Of a DNA stretch of 17,741 nucleotides, positions 6,504-14,882 are shown piece after piece; within the stretch, counting starts at the first letter, position 1; the number at the start of each line of letters is the position of its first letter. Made by a program: the position numbers and the translations under genes. Origin of the DNA: Clostridia bacterium. GTDB taxonomy: Bacteria; Bacillota; Clostridia; Oscillospirales; QAMX01. Under the pieces are notes generated by a model. That model was given only the letters and a program-made list of their open reading frames with translations. It was not told the origin of the DNA and did not search any database. The stretch covers positions 1 through 17,741 of the forward strand of contig JAFYLV010000070.1 in NCBI GenBank assembly GCA_017556885.1. Direction: 5' to 3'.

Positions 6504-8354
6504 TCAATACATGCCGAAGCTTGTGACGGCGGCATCGTAGCAGCGGGTCATGTTCTGTCCCTCCTTGAGCTCCGCAATGCCGAAACGGCTGCAGTCGGCA
6601 AAGAAGGCGTTGATCTTTGCCATGCGCTCGGGATCGGAATCGGGAAGGGTGCTGATCTCGTAATAGCGCAGGGGCATCCGGGCGATCTGCACACGCTCCA
6701 GAATATCAGCGTTGTCGGCCAGCCGCTCGGCACGGTCGAAGAGCTCTTCCGCCCGGCGGATGTTTTCCTCCGTCATAAACTTGCAGATGCCGTGGGTGGG
6801 AGGCTCCTTACCCTCAGCAAGGCACTTTTCGTAGGCGGAGCGGGTGATGGAGGCGCAGATGTAGTCCTGAAGGTTGTTGGGGTTCGGGGGCATGGTGGAC
6901 AGGAACATATGCATGTCGTTTTCGCGGTTCATAACGGTGTCGCGCAGCATGTCGATATACTGACGGATGGGAGAGGCAGCCATGCCCCAGTAGGCATCGC
7001 AGAACTCCTCCAGAGCCGTGCGGTCGTCGTAATCGGGATTCCACAGGCACTTTGCGAGAATGTATGCGCGCAGCTCCTGCATTTCCGTGTGGGCAGAGGT
7101 GGTGCAGTTCTGCTCAAACACACCCTTGACCCCGTGGTCGCGGAAGAAGCGGAGATTGGGACCGAGAACGTGGAGGTTCGGATGGGGCATCAGGAAGCAG
7201 CGGAAGTTGGTGTCATAGTTCCAGACAAAGAGATTGTCGGTAATTTTGCCCCAATCGACGATATCCCGGGGGAAGAAGGGATTGCGGCCGTCGGGATTGC
7301 GCAGCTCACGGCGGACGGTGTCGCAGGTGCCGTGGGGATGGGCAAAACACGCCTCAATGGAACATAGCCAAACGGCCACGTTCTTGTGCGCCTCTAGCCC
7401 GGTGGGAGCCGTCTGGCCGTACTGGTAGGCATAGGTCTGCAGAAGCTTGTCGGGAAATTCCACGGAAAGCTCCTCGGCGAGACGGTTTAAGAAGGTGAGG
7501 ATCGAGCCGGAGAAGGCATTGTACTTCTCGTCGATCTTTCGGCAATTCTCACACTCGCAGGCACCAAGGCAGTCGTTCTGCGCGACATCCACGCCGATGG
7601 CATTGGTGGTGCGCAGGCGTTCGCGCAGCTTGTCCTTGCAGATGCGGAAAACGTCGGGATTGGAAAGGCAGATCTGACGGTTTTTGACGCGCTCGCCGTT
7701 GACCAGGGAGAAATACTCGGGATGCTCGTCAAAATACTCCTCCGGAGGAATGAGATTCCAGAAGGAATGACCGGCGGGAGCGTGGCCGGAGGGGCCGCCG
7801 TAGGGATCCAGGACGGGGTTCGGCGCGAAGCCGCAGGCATTCAGGCGGTTGCGCATCACCCAAAGGGGATCGTTCAGTGCCGTGAAAACAAAGCAGTTGC
7901 GGTAGCGGAAGGCGGGATTGTAGCGGTAGTCGATCTCGGGGATCTCCAGCGTATCCTTCTTTGGCACGCGGGTGCAGTCCGGAGAGAACCAGCGGATGCC
8001 GAGATAATCCTCCAGGAACTGGTAGACGGCATAGAGTGTGCCGCGGGGACTGCCGCCGCAGAGAAGCACACGGCCGCCGGAGGTACGGATGACAATCTCC
8101 TCCTCCTTGAGCTCCGTGCGGTCAAAGGTGATCTCGGAGGGACGGGCGGCGGGAGGTGTTCCGATGCAGATGAGATACTCGCGATGGGTGCCGTAGGGAG
8201 TGCTCACGGTGGGCAGCTCCACACCGGTGGACTCCGCAAAGAAATTGCGGAATTCTTCGGCGGCAAAATGCTCTGCAGGGGCGGCATCGCCGGGCAGATA
8301 AATGGCATAGGCGCTCTTTCCGTGGCTGGCAAGGCGCAGTTTCTTTTCAAACAT
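6504..8354 (-). CDS. DUF4838 domain protein with GH67/GH20-like N-terminal domain
   Basis: A 616-residue predicted carbohydrate-active protein; no reaction can be assigned. The N-terminal ~140 residues resemble the alpha/beta domain found before GH67 and GH20 catalytic domains: AAEEFRNFFAESTGVELP (31-48) and GSPRGTLYAVYQFLEDYLGIRWFSPD (101-126). The rest matches the DUF4838 pattern, with HSFWNLIPPEEYFDEHPEYFSL (196-217), VAQND (257-261) and a Cys cluster C262, C266, C268, C271 that could bind a metal. No signal peptide is visible, so it is probably cytoplasmic. The ATG at 8354 has GGAGGT (8365-8370) in front. It heads a three-gene unit with srtB and dut from the promoter at 8390-8417. I am sure of the family neighbourhood, less sure that it is an active hydrolase. 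Confidence 0.78.
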   Translation of the reverse strand: MFEKKLRLASHGKSAYAIYLPGDAAPAEHFAAEEFRNFFAESTGVELPTVSTPYGTHREYLICIGTPPAARPSEITFDRTELKEEEIVIRTSGGRVLLCGGSPRGTLYAVYQFLEDYLGIRWFSPDCTRVPKKDTLEIPEIDYRYNPAFRYRNCFVFTALNDPLWVMRNRLNACGFAPNPVLDPYGGPSGHAPAGHSFWNLIPPEEYFDEHPEYFSLVNGERVKNRQICLSNPDVFRICKDKLRERLRTTNAIGVDVAQNDCLGACECENCRKIDEKYNAFSGSILTFLNRLAEELSVEFPDKLLQTYAYQYGQTAPTGLEAHKNVAVWLCSIEACFAHPHGTCDTVRRELRNPDGRNPFFPRDIVDWGKITDNLFVWNYDTNFRCFLMPHPNLHVLGPNLRFFRDHGVKGVFEQNCTTSAHTEMQELRAYILAKCLWNPDYDDRTALEEFCDAYWGMAASPIRQYIDMLRDTVMNRENDMHMFLSTMPPNPNNLQDYICASITRSAYEKCLAEGKEPPTHGICKFMTEENIRRAEELFDRAERLADNADILERVQIARMPLRYYEISTLPDSDPERMAKINAFFADCSRFGIAELKEGQNMTRCYDAAVTSFGMY

Positions 8355-8389
8355 GGTGGGAAACCTCCGGTCAATATATTCCTACGTTG

Positions 8390-8417
8390 ATTATACCTGA
8401 CTTTAGAGAAAAAACAA
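8390..8417 (-). promoter_or_regulatory. Promoter of the DUF4838-sortase-dut unit
   Basis: On the minus strand a perfect -10 TATAAT (8390-8395) lies 16 bp downstream of a weak -35 TTGTTT (8412-8417). The -35 overlaps the T-tract and stem base of the upstream terminator. The predicted start is near 8383, giving a leader of about 30 nt. Confidence 0.6.
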
Positions 8418-8448
8418 GCCCCAAACCGCAAAAACGGTTTGGGGCTTG
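8409..8448 (-). terminator. Rho-independent terminator after the DUF6259-like pair
   Basis: A 14-bp perfect GC-rich stem (8415-8428 with 8435-8448, 6-nt loop) is followed on the minus strand by six T residues (8409-8414) and TCTC. It lies 9 bp past the stop codon of the last gene of the long minus-strand operon. Confidence 0.92.
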
Positions 8449-8457
8449 CAAAAAAAC

Positions 8458-10497
8458 TTACAGTTCGGCGCAGAGTACGGCACCGGCGGGAACGGTGAGG
8501 GAAAGCCATTCGCCGTCAAAGGAGGCATCGATCTCGTGGGTGCCGGTAAAGTGCAGATCGCAGGTCACGTCGGCATGGCGAAGGCGGAGCGAAGTTTCGC
8601 GCTCCGCGGGGGCGACAAGGATCAAACAGGCCTTACCGCTTGCGCGATGCTTCCATACGGCGGAAAGCACGGGAGCGCAGCGGATCTCGCCCACCTGAGA
8701 GCCTCCGATGACCGGCTCGCCGGCACATTCCGTTACCGGGGGACGCTGAAGCTCGCCCTCGGCAATGAAATCATGGCAGCGATTGCGGATCCGGGCGCAG
8801 TCCGCAACAAAATCGCGGCTGGGCAGCGCAAGGAAGGTCTCCGGGCGGATCCAACCCAGCTGCTCGCCAAAGGTCAGAGCCTGGGCGGCATAGATGCGGG
8901 CGGTGGAGTCGGAAACGTTGGTGTATTCACGGCCGAAGAAAACTGCAGTGCCGGCATAAACGGCGGTGAGGGCGGGAACCTGTCCGTTGTACCACCACAT
9001 CCAGGAAAGGAAGCCGTCAAAGGAGCGCAGGTAGGCATCCGAGGTGCCTTCGGTGGTGAAGAACTTGCGGGCAGGCTTGCGCAGATTCAGCCGGTCCATC
9101 AGCGTGCGGTAGGCGTTGATCCACCAGGCACCGCCGCCGGGGGCATGGGCATGACGGGGATCGCAGCATGGTTTTGCCTCGGCGCAGGCGACCTGATCGA
9201 TGTAAAGAGCATCGCAGTCCATTTTGCCAAGCACACCGTCGGCAAGCTCACATACCTTGTCCTGCCACAGGGAGGAAGAGGGACACATAACGGCAAGGGA
9301 GACGGAATTTCCGTCCTTTTCCTTGGAGAGGTAGACCTCCTCAAAAAGCTTTCCGTCGATATCTTTTGTGGCCCAGGGCTTTGCAAGGGTGGAGAAGAGC
9401 CAGTCGCGCTCCTCCTGATCGTGGGTGTCCCAAAGGCGGCCGTTGATATAAGGCATCACGAGCATGCCGGCATCCTGCAGCCGGGCAAGGGCGGCGGGAA
9501 CACAGTCACGGATGGGGAAATAATGGGGATAATCGTTGTCAAAGGGGATGCGGTGCCAGCAGTAGACGTGGCTTCCGCTGGGAACGCCGATCATGGCATC
9601 GGCTTCCAGGGCAATATCCGTCCAGGTGTTGTCCTCTGTCACGCTGGAAAGCCACCAGTGATCGCGGCTCCACAGGGGGGCAGGACGTACGGCGCGGATG
9701 CCGTTTTCGTCCAGCTCAGGCATCCATGCGGCGGTCATGGCAAACTTTTTATACTCCATCGCGGCGTCAAACCAGTCGCCGTCGAAAAGACGCCATACGA
9801 CCTCGCCGGGCAGATCCTGCGAGTTGCGGGCGATGCCCATGCTCTCGGCAGGCAGCAGACCGGAGAAGCAGCCCTCGTGCTCTTCGGTCTCCTTATCGAT
9901 GCGCAGCTCCTTGTAAATGCCCTCGCGATCCTCGTAACCGATGTACAGACCGCGGCGTGCCTCGCCGTCATAAACGGCAAAGTAGGACATGGAAGCCTGC
10001 GACGTGGGATACTTGCAGGAACGGCGGATCTCAATATCCGCGATATCCTCCCAAACGATGCCGCAGCCTCGGGGATAGAAAACCTTGGTGGTGGTCCGCG
10101 CATCAAACCAGACCTTGGGGTACTCAACGCCCGTCAGAGAAATGTCGCTGCGGAGATTTTCCACCCGGGTCAGCCAGCGGATGCCGTTGTTCTCCGGCTG
10201 CGCCGTAAGAATGACGGTAATGCCGGAAAGCTCGCCGGGTGCGGAGAAATACAGACGGGTGAGTGCTCCGTCCGTTTCCGTGCGGAAGGAGGTAAAATCC
10301 CGGTCGGAGAGATACTCCGCATCCTCTCCGTCGGTAAGATTGCGAAGCCGAAGTTTAAAGAAGGGACGGGAACCGCCGGTAAGGATAGGCATACCGGCAG
10401 CATCTTCAATACGGGTCAGCGCGGCACCGCGGCCGGTTTCGGTCAGCGTGACTGCAAGTGCGCCGCCGATGATCTGATATTCATGGTAAGTATTCAT
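8458..10497 (-). CDS. Putative TIM-barrel glycoside hydrolase, DUF6259-like (paralogue 1)
   Basis: A 679-residue protein that I read as DUF6259-like, with a beta-sandwich N-terminal half and a TIM-barrel-like second half. Visible motifs are WHRIPFDNDYPHYFP (314-328), PYINGRLWDT (349-358), DALYIDQ (429-435), DPRHAH (446-451), FFTTEGTSDAYL (479-490) and SWMWWYNGQVPALTAVY (498-514). By analogy with clan D-type barrels, Asp434 could be the nucleophile and Glu483 the acid/base; this is inference. No signal peptide is visible. The C-terminus has a small beta-rich domain (SLTVPAGAVLCAEL). It is paralogous along its whole length to the gene 35 bp upstream and the last gene of the operon. The ATG at 10497 has AAGGAGAT in front. 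The substrate is unknown. Confidence 0.7.
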   Translation of the reverse strand: MNTYHEYQIIGGALAVTLTETGRGAALTRIEDAAGMPILTGGSRPFFKLRLRNLTDGEDAEYLSDRDFTSFRTETDGALTRLYFSAPGELSGITVILTAQPENNGIRWLTRVENLRSDISLTGVEYPKVWFDARTTTKVFYPRGCGIVWEDIADIEIRRSCKYPTSQASMSYFAVYDGEARRGLYIGYEDREGIYKELRIDKETEEHEGCFSGLLPAESMGIARNSQDLPGEVVWRLFDGDWFDAAMEYKKFAMTAAWMPELDENGIRAVRPAPLWSRDHWWLSSVTEDNTWTDIALEADAMIGVPSGSHVYCWHRIPFDNDYPHYFPIRDCVPAALARLQDAGMLVMPYINGRLWDTHDQEERDWLFSTLAKPWATKDIDGKLFEEVYLSKEKDGNSVSLAVMCPSSSLWQDKVCELADGVLGKMDCDALYIDQVACAEAKPCCDPRHAHAPGGGAWWINAYRTLMDRLNLRKPARKFFTTEGTSDAYLRSFDGFLSWMWWYNGQVPALTAVYAGTAVFFGREYTNVSDSTARIYAAQALTFGEQLGWIRPETFLALPSRDFVADCARIRNRCHDFIAEGELQRPPVTECAGEPVIGGSQVGEIRCAPVLSAVWKHRASGKACLILVAPAERETSLRLRHADVTCDLHFTGTHEIDASFDGEWLSLTVPAGAVLCAEL

Positions 10498-10500
10498 AAC

Positions 10501-10517
10501 GATCTCCTTTCAAGATC
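10501..10517 (-). promoter_or_regulatory. Short inverted repeat over the ribosome binding site of paralogue 1
   Basis: GATCT (minus strand, 10517-10513) and AGATC (10505-10501) can pair 5 bp around a loop TGAAAGG, so the AAGGAG site is partly in the loop and partly in the stem. The stem is weak on its own. Confidence 0.35.
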
Positions 10518-10532
10518 AGAGAAAGCGTATTT

Positions 10533-12557
10533 TTACAGATCCGCCCAAAGGACCGCGCCTCCGGGCAAGGTCAGCGTAAGCATTCCGTCCTGCATATCGC
10601 AGGAGACCGTGTGGTTGCCGGAAAAGACGGGGAGCTTATCGAGCGCCTCAACACGCAGAGAAACGGTACAGGCCTCCTTGCCGGGAGCGGCGAGGAAAAG
10701 CCGCCGACGAAGGGTCTTGCGATCCTGCCAGACCGAGGCGAGGACCGGGGGCGAGCTGATGGCCTCGGCACTGGATTTTCCGGAAAGGCAGGCGGCGTCT
10801 GTCCGGATCTCCGGGGGACGGCAGAGCATTCCGGATAGGAGAAAATTGCGGCCTGCATAGCTTTCGCGGACACAGGCAGTGTAAAAATTCCGGGTAAATT
10901 CATCCGCGTTTTTAAAACGCAGCGTGGAAATCCATCCCAGCTGTTCTCCAAAGGTATAGGCCTGCGCGGCAAAGATGCGCATGGTGTCGTCGTCAATATC
11001 GCCGTACTGCCGGCCGAAGCACAGCGCTATACCTCCGTATACGGCGGTCAGCGCGGGGATCTGACCGTTATACCACCAGCTCCATCCTAAAAAAGCGTCA
11101 AAGCAGCGGAAATAGGCGTCGGTCGTGCCTTCGGAGGTGATGAACTTATCGGGTCCGCCTTCGCGGGCAATGCGGCTGACTGCGGTGCGGCAGCTATCTG
11201 TCCACCAGCTGCCGTTGCCGGGGTCGTGGTCATGGCGCGGATCGCAGCACATCCGCGGCGGTGCGCTGGCGGTCTGGTCGATATAGAGACCGTCGCAGTC
11301 GAGCCGCTGCAGGATCTCGCGGCTGATCTCGGCAAGCTTGTCCTGCCAGAAGGCGGTGGTGGGACACATCACGCCGTAAAGCACGTAGCTGTCATCTGCT
11401 TCGCGGACGGCATACCATTCGGTGATGGGCTCACCGGTTGTATCCTTTACGGTGTGAGGCTTTGCCAGCGCCGTGAACTGGTAGTCCTCCAAGCCGCGGT
11501 CGCGGGTATCCCAAAGCCTGCCGTTGATGTAGGGCATGGCCGGAATATTTGCGGCGCGAAGCTTGCGCAAATATTCGGGAAAAACATCTTTTTCGGGGAA
11601 GTAGTGGGGATAATCGTTGTCGAAGGGAATTTGATGCCATTGGTAAACATGTGCGGCGCAGGGAACACCCAAATCCCCGGATAAACGGATGAGCTCATCT
11701 GCATCGTTATTGTCGTCGACAAAGTCCACCCACCAGTGGCCGATGTTTCCGAGCTTTTCGTTGCGATGCCGGCGCAGACCGAATTCATCCAGCTCCGGCA
11801 TCCAGCGCGCGGACAGGGCAAATTTTTTGTACTCCATGGCGGCATCGTACCAGTCGCCGTCAAAGAGGCGCCATACGCAGACGCCGGGGATCGGCTGGGA
11901 GTTCTGCACCTTTCCCATAAACTGCGAGGGTAAAGCGCAGGACAGGCAGGAGCCGTCTTCACCCTCGGCGCGGCGGATCATAAGATGCTTCAGCGAAGCG
12001 CCCTCGTCCTCATAACCCACATAAACACCGCGGCGGATGGCCGCGTCATAGACGGCGCAGTAGGACATCGATGCCTGATAGGAGGGATAGCGCATACGCC
12101 GGCGATGCGGACCGGTATGCAGATCCTGCATCACGAGACCGCAGCCGGTGGGACAAAAATACCGGGACTCGGGGGTCGGGTCAAACCAGAAACGGGGATA
12201 TTCCACCTCGGTGATGGTACAGTCTGTACGGTGGTTGACAACATAACCCGTAAAACGGATGCCGTTTTCCTCCGCGGCGGCAGAAAACAGAACCTCAATA
12301 CCTTCCAGTCCGCCGGGGGCGGAGAAACGGAGACTGGCGCCGTTGGCATGCGTTTCGGCAGAAAAACTTTCGAAATCCGTGTGGGAAAGAAATGCGCGCT
12401 CCTCCTCGCCAATCCTAACGGAAAGCCCGAAAAAGGGCTGGCCGCAGTGGGAGAATATCGGGCGGTTTCCGTCGGTGACCTCTGTGAGGGCAGCGCCGTG
12501 ACCGGTTTCAGTGAGAACGATAGAAAGCGAACCGCCGGTTATACGGATGTCGGACAT
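10533..12557 (-). CDS. Putative TIM-barrel glycoside hydrolase, DUF6259-like (paralogue 2)
   Basis: A 674-residue homologue of the next gene. The key motifs recur at a constant offset of 7 residues: WHQIPFDNDYPHYFP (307-321), PYINGRLWDT (342-351), DGLYIDQ (422-428), DPRHDH (439-444) and FITSEGTTDAYF (472-483). Candidate catalytic residues are Asp427 and Glu476, 49 residues apart exactly as in paralogue 1. The N-terminal part starts ITGGSLSIVLTETGHGAALTEV, matching IIGGALAVTLTETGRGAALTRI there. No signal peptide is seen. It lies 30 bp after the ClpE-like gene, so it is probably co-transcribed with the housekeeping genes upstream. The ATG at 12557 has GGAGG, held within a hairpin at 12564-12580. 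Function is inferred from fold resemblance only. Confidence 0.7.
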   Translation of the reverse strand: MSDIRITGGSLSIVLTETGHGAALTEVTDGNRPIFSHCGQPFFGLSVRIGEEERAFLSHTDFESFSAETHANGASLRFSAPGGLEGIEVLFSAAAEENGIRFTGYVVNHRTDCTITEVEYPRFWFDPTPESRYFCPTGCGLVMQDLHTGPHRRRMRYPSYQASMSYCAVYDAAIRRGVYVGYEDEGASLKHLMIRRAEGEDGSCLSCALPSQFMGKVQNSQPIPGVCVWRLFDGDWYDAAMEYKKFALSARWMPELDEFGLRRHRNEKLGNIGHWWVDFVDDNNDADELIRLSGDLGVPCAAHVYQWHQIPFDNDYPHYFPEKDVFPEYLRKLRAANIPAMPYINGRLWDTRDRGLEDYQFTALAKPHTVKDTTGEPITEWYAVREADDSYVLYGVMCPTTAFWQDKLAEISREILQRLDCDGLYIDQTASAPPRMCCDPRHDHDPGNGSWWTDSCRTAVSRIAREGGPDKFITSEGTTDAYFRCFDAFLGWSWWYNGQIPALTAVYGGIALCFGRQYGDIDDDTMRIFAAQAYTFGEQLGWISTLRFKNADEFTRNFYTACVRESYAGRNFLLSGMLCRPPEIRTDAACLSGKSSAEAISSPPVLASVWQDRKTLRRRLFLAAPGKEACTVSLRVEALDKLPVFSGNHTVSCDMQDGMLTLTLPGGAVLWADL

Positions 12558-12563
12558 AATATG

Positions 12564-12580
12564 ATCCTCCGCAGGAGAAT
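12564..12580 (-). promoter_or_regulatory. Hairpin burying the ribosome binding site of paralogue 2
   Basis: On the minus strand ATTCTCC (12580-12574) can pair with GGAGGAT (12570-12564) across a TGC loop, giving 7 bp with one G-T wobble. The paired arm is the Shine-Dalgarno sequence itself. This could lower translation of the glycosidase relative to the upstream ClpE-like gene. A terminator is unlikely because no T-run follows. Confidence 0.45.
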
Positions 12581-12587
12581 GGTTTTT

Positions 12588-14876
12588 TCAGGAAAGCTTG
12601 GCCTGAATGCTGCCGTCTGTCACAGTGAGCTGAACGACAGAGAAGGAATCGCGCCAGGCGGTGATGACAGCGGCGGCGATGCGGTCCTCTACCTCCTTCT
12701 GGATGCGGCGGCGCAGGTTGCGGGCGCCGAATTTGACGGAATAGGAATCGCGGACCAGATGATCCACCACGGCATCCTCCCAGGAAAGGGTGATATCGCG
12801 GCCGGCGAGATTGTCGCGGAGTTCACCGAGCATAATACCGCAGATGGCAGCAAAATCCGCCTCGGTGAGGTGGTTAAAGGTAATGATCTCGTCCACGCGG
12901 TTCAAAAATTCGGGACGCAGGAACTCCGACAGAGCCTTCATGGTGCGGTCGCTGTCCGCAGAGGCTGCGGAAGCACCGAAGCCGAGGGAGGCGGAGCTGC
13001 GCTCGCTGCCCGCATTGGTGGTCATGACGATGACGGTATTCTCAAAGGAGACCTCGCGGCCGTGGGCATCGGTAATACGTCCCTCGTCAAGGATCTGCAG
13101 CAGGATGTTCATCACGTCGGGATGCGCCTTTTCGATCTCATCAAAGAGCACCACGGAGTAGGGACGGCGGCGGATCTTCTCCGTCAGCTGACCGGCCTCG
13201 TCATATCCCACATAACCCGGAGGAGAGCCGATAATGCGGGAAACGGCGTGCTTTTCCATAAATTCCGACATATCCAGCCGGATGAGAGATTCAGGGGCAT
13301 CAAAAAGATCCTGGGCAAGCAGGCGTACAAGCTCCGTCTTACCAACACCGGTGGGGCCGGCGAAAATGAAGGAAACGGGCTTACGTTTGGGGGAGACACC
13401 GGCGCGGCTGCGGCGGATGGCGGCGGACACGGCAGCCACGGCGGCGTCCTGACCGATGAGCCGAGCCCGCAGACGGTCGGGCAGCGTAATGAGACGCTCA
13501 AATTCCTGCTCGCAGACGCGGCTTGCGGGGATCTTGGTCCAAAGCTCGATAACGTGGGCGAGATCCTCGGCAGTCAGCTCCGGAGTCTCGGGGGGATTCT
13601 TTTCCATCTCGGCGCAAAGCTGCAGCTCGCGGCTCTTGAGCTCGGCGATGCGGGCATAGTCCTGTGCCTCGGGGGCGGCGGCAAGCAGGGAATCCCGTTC
13701 GTCGCAAACGGCCTTATGCTCGGCATTGAGCTGCGCTGCCCGGATGAGGGAACGGTTGACAAGATTTGCGGCGCTGGCGGCCTCGTCGATGAGGTCGATG
13801 GCCTTATCCGGCAGATACCGGTCGGTGATATAGCGCTCGGAGAGCAGCACCGCCTCCCGGCAGATGCGGTCGGGGATGATGACGGAGTGATACTGCTCGT
13901 AATAGCCGCGGATGCCCTTTAGGATCTCTACGGTATCCTCCACGGAGGGCTCGGCCACGGTGACGGGCTGAAAACGTCGCTCCAGCGCGGCATCCTTTTC
14001 AATATATTTACGGTATTCGGCGAAGGTGGTGGCGCCGATGACCTGCACCTCACCCCGGGAAAGGGCGGGTTTCAGGATGTTCGCGGCATTCATGGAGCCT
14101 TCGGAATCGCCGGTGCCGACGATGTTGTGCACCTCATCGATAACGAGGATGATATTGCCAAGGCGGCGGACCTCCTCAATGAGGCCCTTCATACGGCTTT
14201 CAAACTGGCCGCGGAACTGGGTACCGGCCACCATGGCGGTGAGATCGAGCAGCCAGACCTCCTTGTTTTGCAGCTTCATGGGAACGTTGCCGGAGGCGAT
14301 GCGGGCGGCAAGACCCTCGGCAATGGCCGTCTTGCCGACACCGGGCTCACCAATCAGGCAGGGATTGTTCTTCTGACGGCGGTTGAGGATCTGAATGACC
14401 CGGGCGATCTCCTCGGAGCGGCCGACGATACGGTCGACCTGACCGGAGAGGGCCTTGCGGTTGAGATTTGAGCAGTAGGCATCAAGGAATTTGTGTTTGC
14501 TCTTTTCTTTTTTCTCGCCGTCTTTTGCGGCGGGTTCCTGAGCGGGCGCCGACGGAGCGCCCTCCTGCGGGGGACGGCCGCCAAAGAGCTTGTCAAGAAA
14601 GGGGAAGGTGGCGGTGTTATTGCCGTCCTCGCTGTCCTCGGCGGTGGGGAAGAGCTCGGAATTCTCCTCGGCAATGTTGGTAAGGCTTTCCGACATGTTC
14701 TCAAGATCGGCATCGGAAATACCCATCTGGCGGATGAGATCGTTAATGGGTCCGATGCCAAGCTCCCGGGCACATTTCAGGCAGTAGCCCTCGTTTTTGG
14801 TTTCGCCGTCCTCAATGCGGGCGACGAAGACCACGGCAAGATTTTTTTTGCAGCGGGTACAGAGTGTTCTTTGCAT
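12588..14876 (-). CDS. ClpE-type AAA+ unfoldase with N-terminal zinc finger
   Basis: A 762-residue Hsp100 ATPase that would unfold proteins for ClpP. Instead of the usual Clp N domain it begins with a CxxC...CxxC zinc finger (Cys6, Cys9, Cys32, Cys35), as in ClpE, followed by a low-complexity linker (about 75-130). The first AAA module has Walker A GEPGVGKT (176-183), Walker B VIDEVH (245-250), Arg fingers 300-301, and a pore loop with Phe221 where Tyr is common. A short charged middle domain (about 375-430) fits ClpC/ClpE, not ClpB. The second module has Walker A GPTGVGKT (507-514), Walker B LFDE (577-580), pore segment GYVGYDE and an LGF tripeptide (631-633) at the ClpP-docking position. 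No CtsR-like box is seen upstream. It lies 6 bp after pgsA in an operon. Confidence 0.92.
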   Translation of the reverse strand: MQRTLCTRCKKNLAVVFVARIEDGETKNEGYCLKCARELGIGPINDLIRQMGISDADLENMSESLTNIAEENSELFPTAEDSEDGNNTATFPFLDKLFGGRPPQEGAPSAPAQEPAAKDGEKKEKSKHKFLDAYCSNLNRKALSGQVDRIVGRSEEIARVIQILNRRQKNNPCLIGEPGVGKTAIAEGLAARIASGNVPMKLQNKEVWLLDLTAMVAGTQFRGQFESRMKGLIEEVRRLGNIILVIDEVHNIVGTGDSEGSMNAANILKPALSRGEVQVIGATTFAEYRKYIEKDAALERRFQPVTVAEPSVEDTVEILKGIRGYYEQYHSVIIPDRICREAVLLSERYITDRYLPDKAIDLIDEAASAANLVNRSLIRAAQLNAEHKAVCDERDSLLAAAPEAQDYARIAELKSRELQLCAEMEKNPPETPELTAEDLAHVIELWTKIPASRVCEQEFERLITLPDRLRARLIGQDAAVAAVSAAIRRSRAGVSPKRKPVSFIFAGPTGVGKTELVRLLAQDLFDAPESLIRLDMSEFMEKHAVSRIIGSPPGYVGYDEAGQLTEKIRRRPYSVVLFDEIEKAHPDVMNILLQILDEGRITDAHGREVSFENTVIVMTTNAGSERSSASLGFGASAASADSDRTMKALSEFLRPEFLNRVDEIITFNHLTEADFAAICGIMLGELRDNLAGRDITLSWEDAVVDHLVRDSYSVKFGARNLRRRIQKEVEDRIAAAVITAWRDSFSVVQLTVTDGSIQAKLS

Positions 14877-14882
14877 AGTGTT

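Noticed and set aside
6493..6535. Longer sortase start at 6535
   Set aside because: It adds 14 polar residues before the Lys-rich membrane anchor, overlaps the upstream gene by 32 bp and has no ribosome binding site.
8446..10860. An 804-codon open frame on the plus strand
   Set aside because: Antisense to the first DUF6259-like gene; it crosses the terminator and the start of that gene and shows only Gly/Ala/Val-rich low-complexity sequence.
11985..13922. A 645-codon open frame on the plus strand
   Set aside because: Antisense to the second DUF6259-like gene and the ClpE-like gene; no motif of its own.
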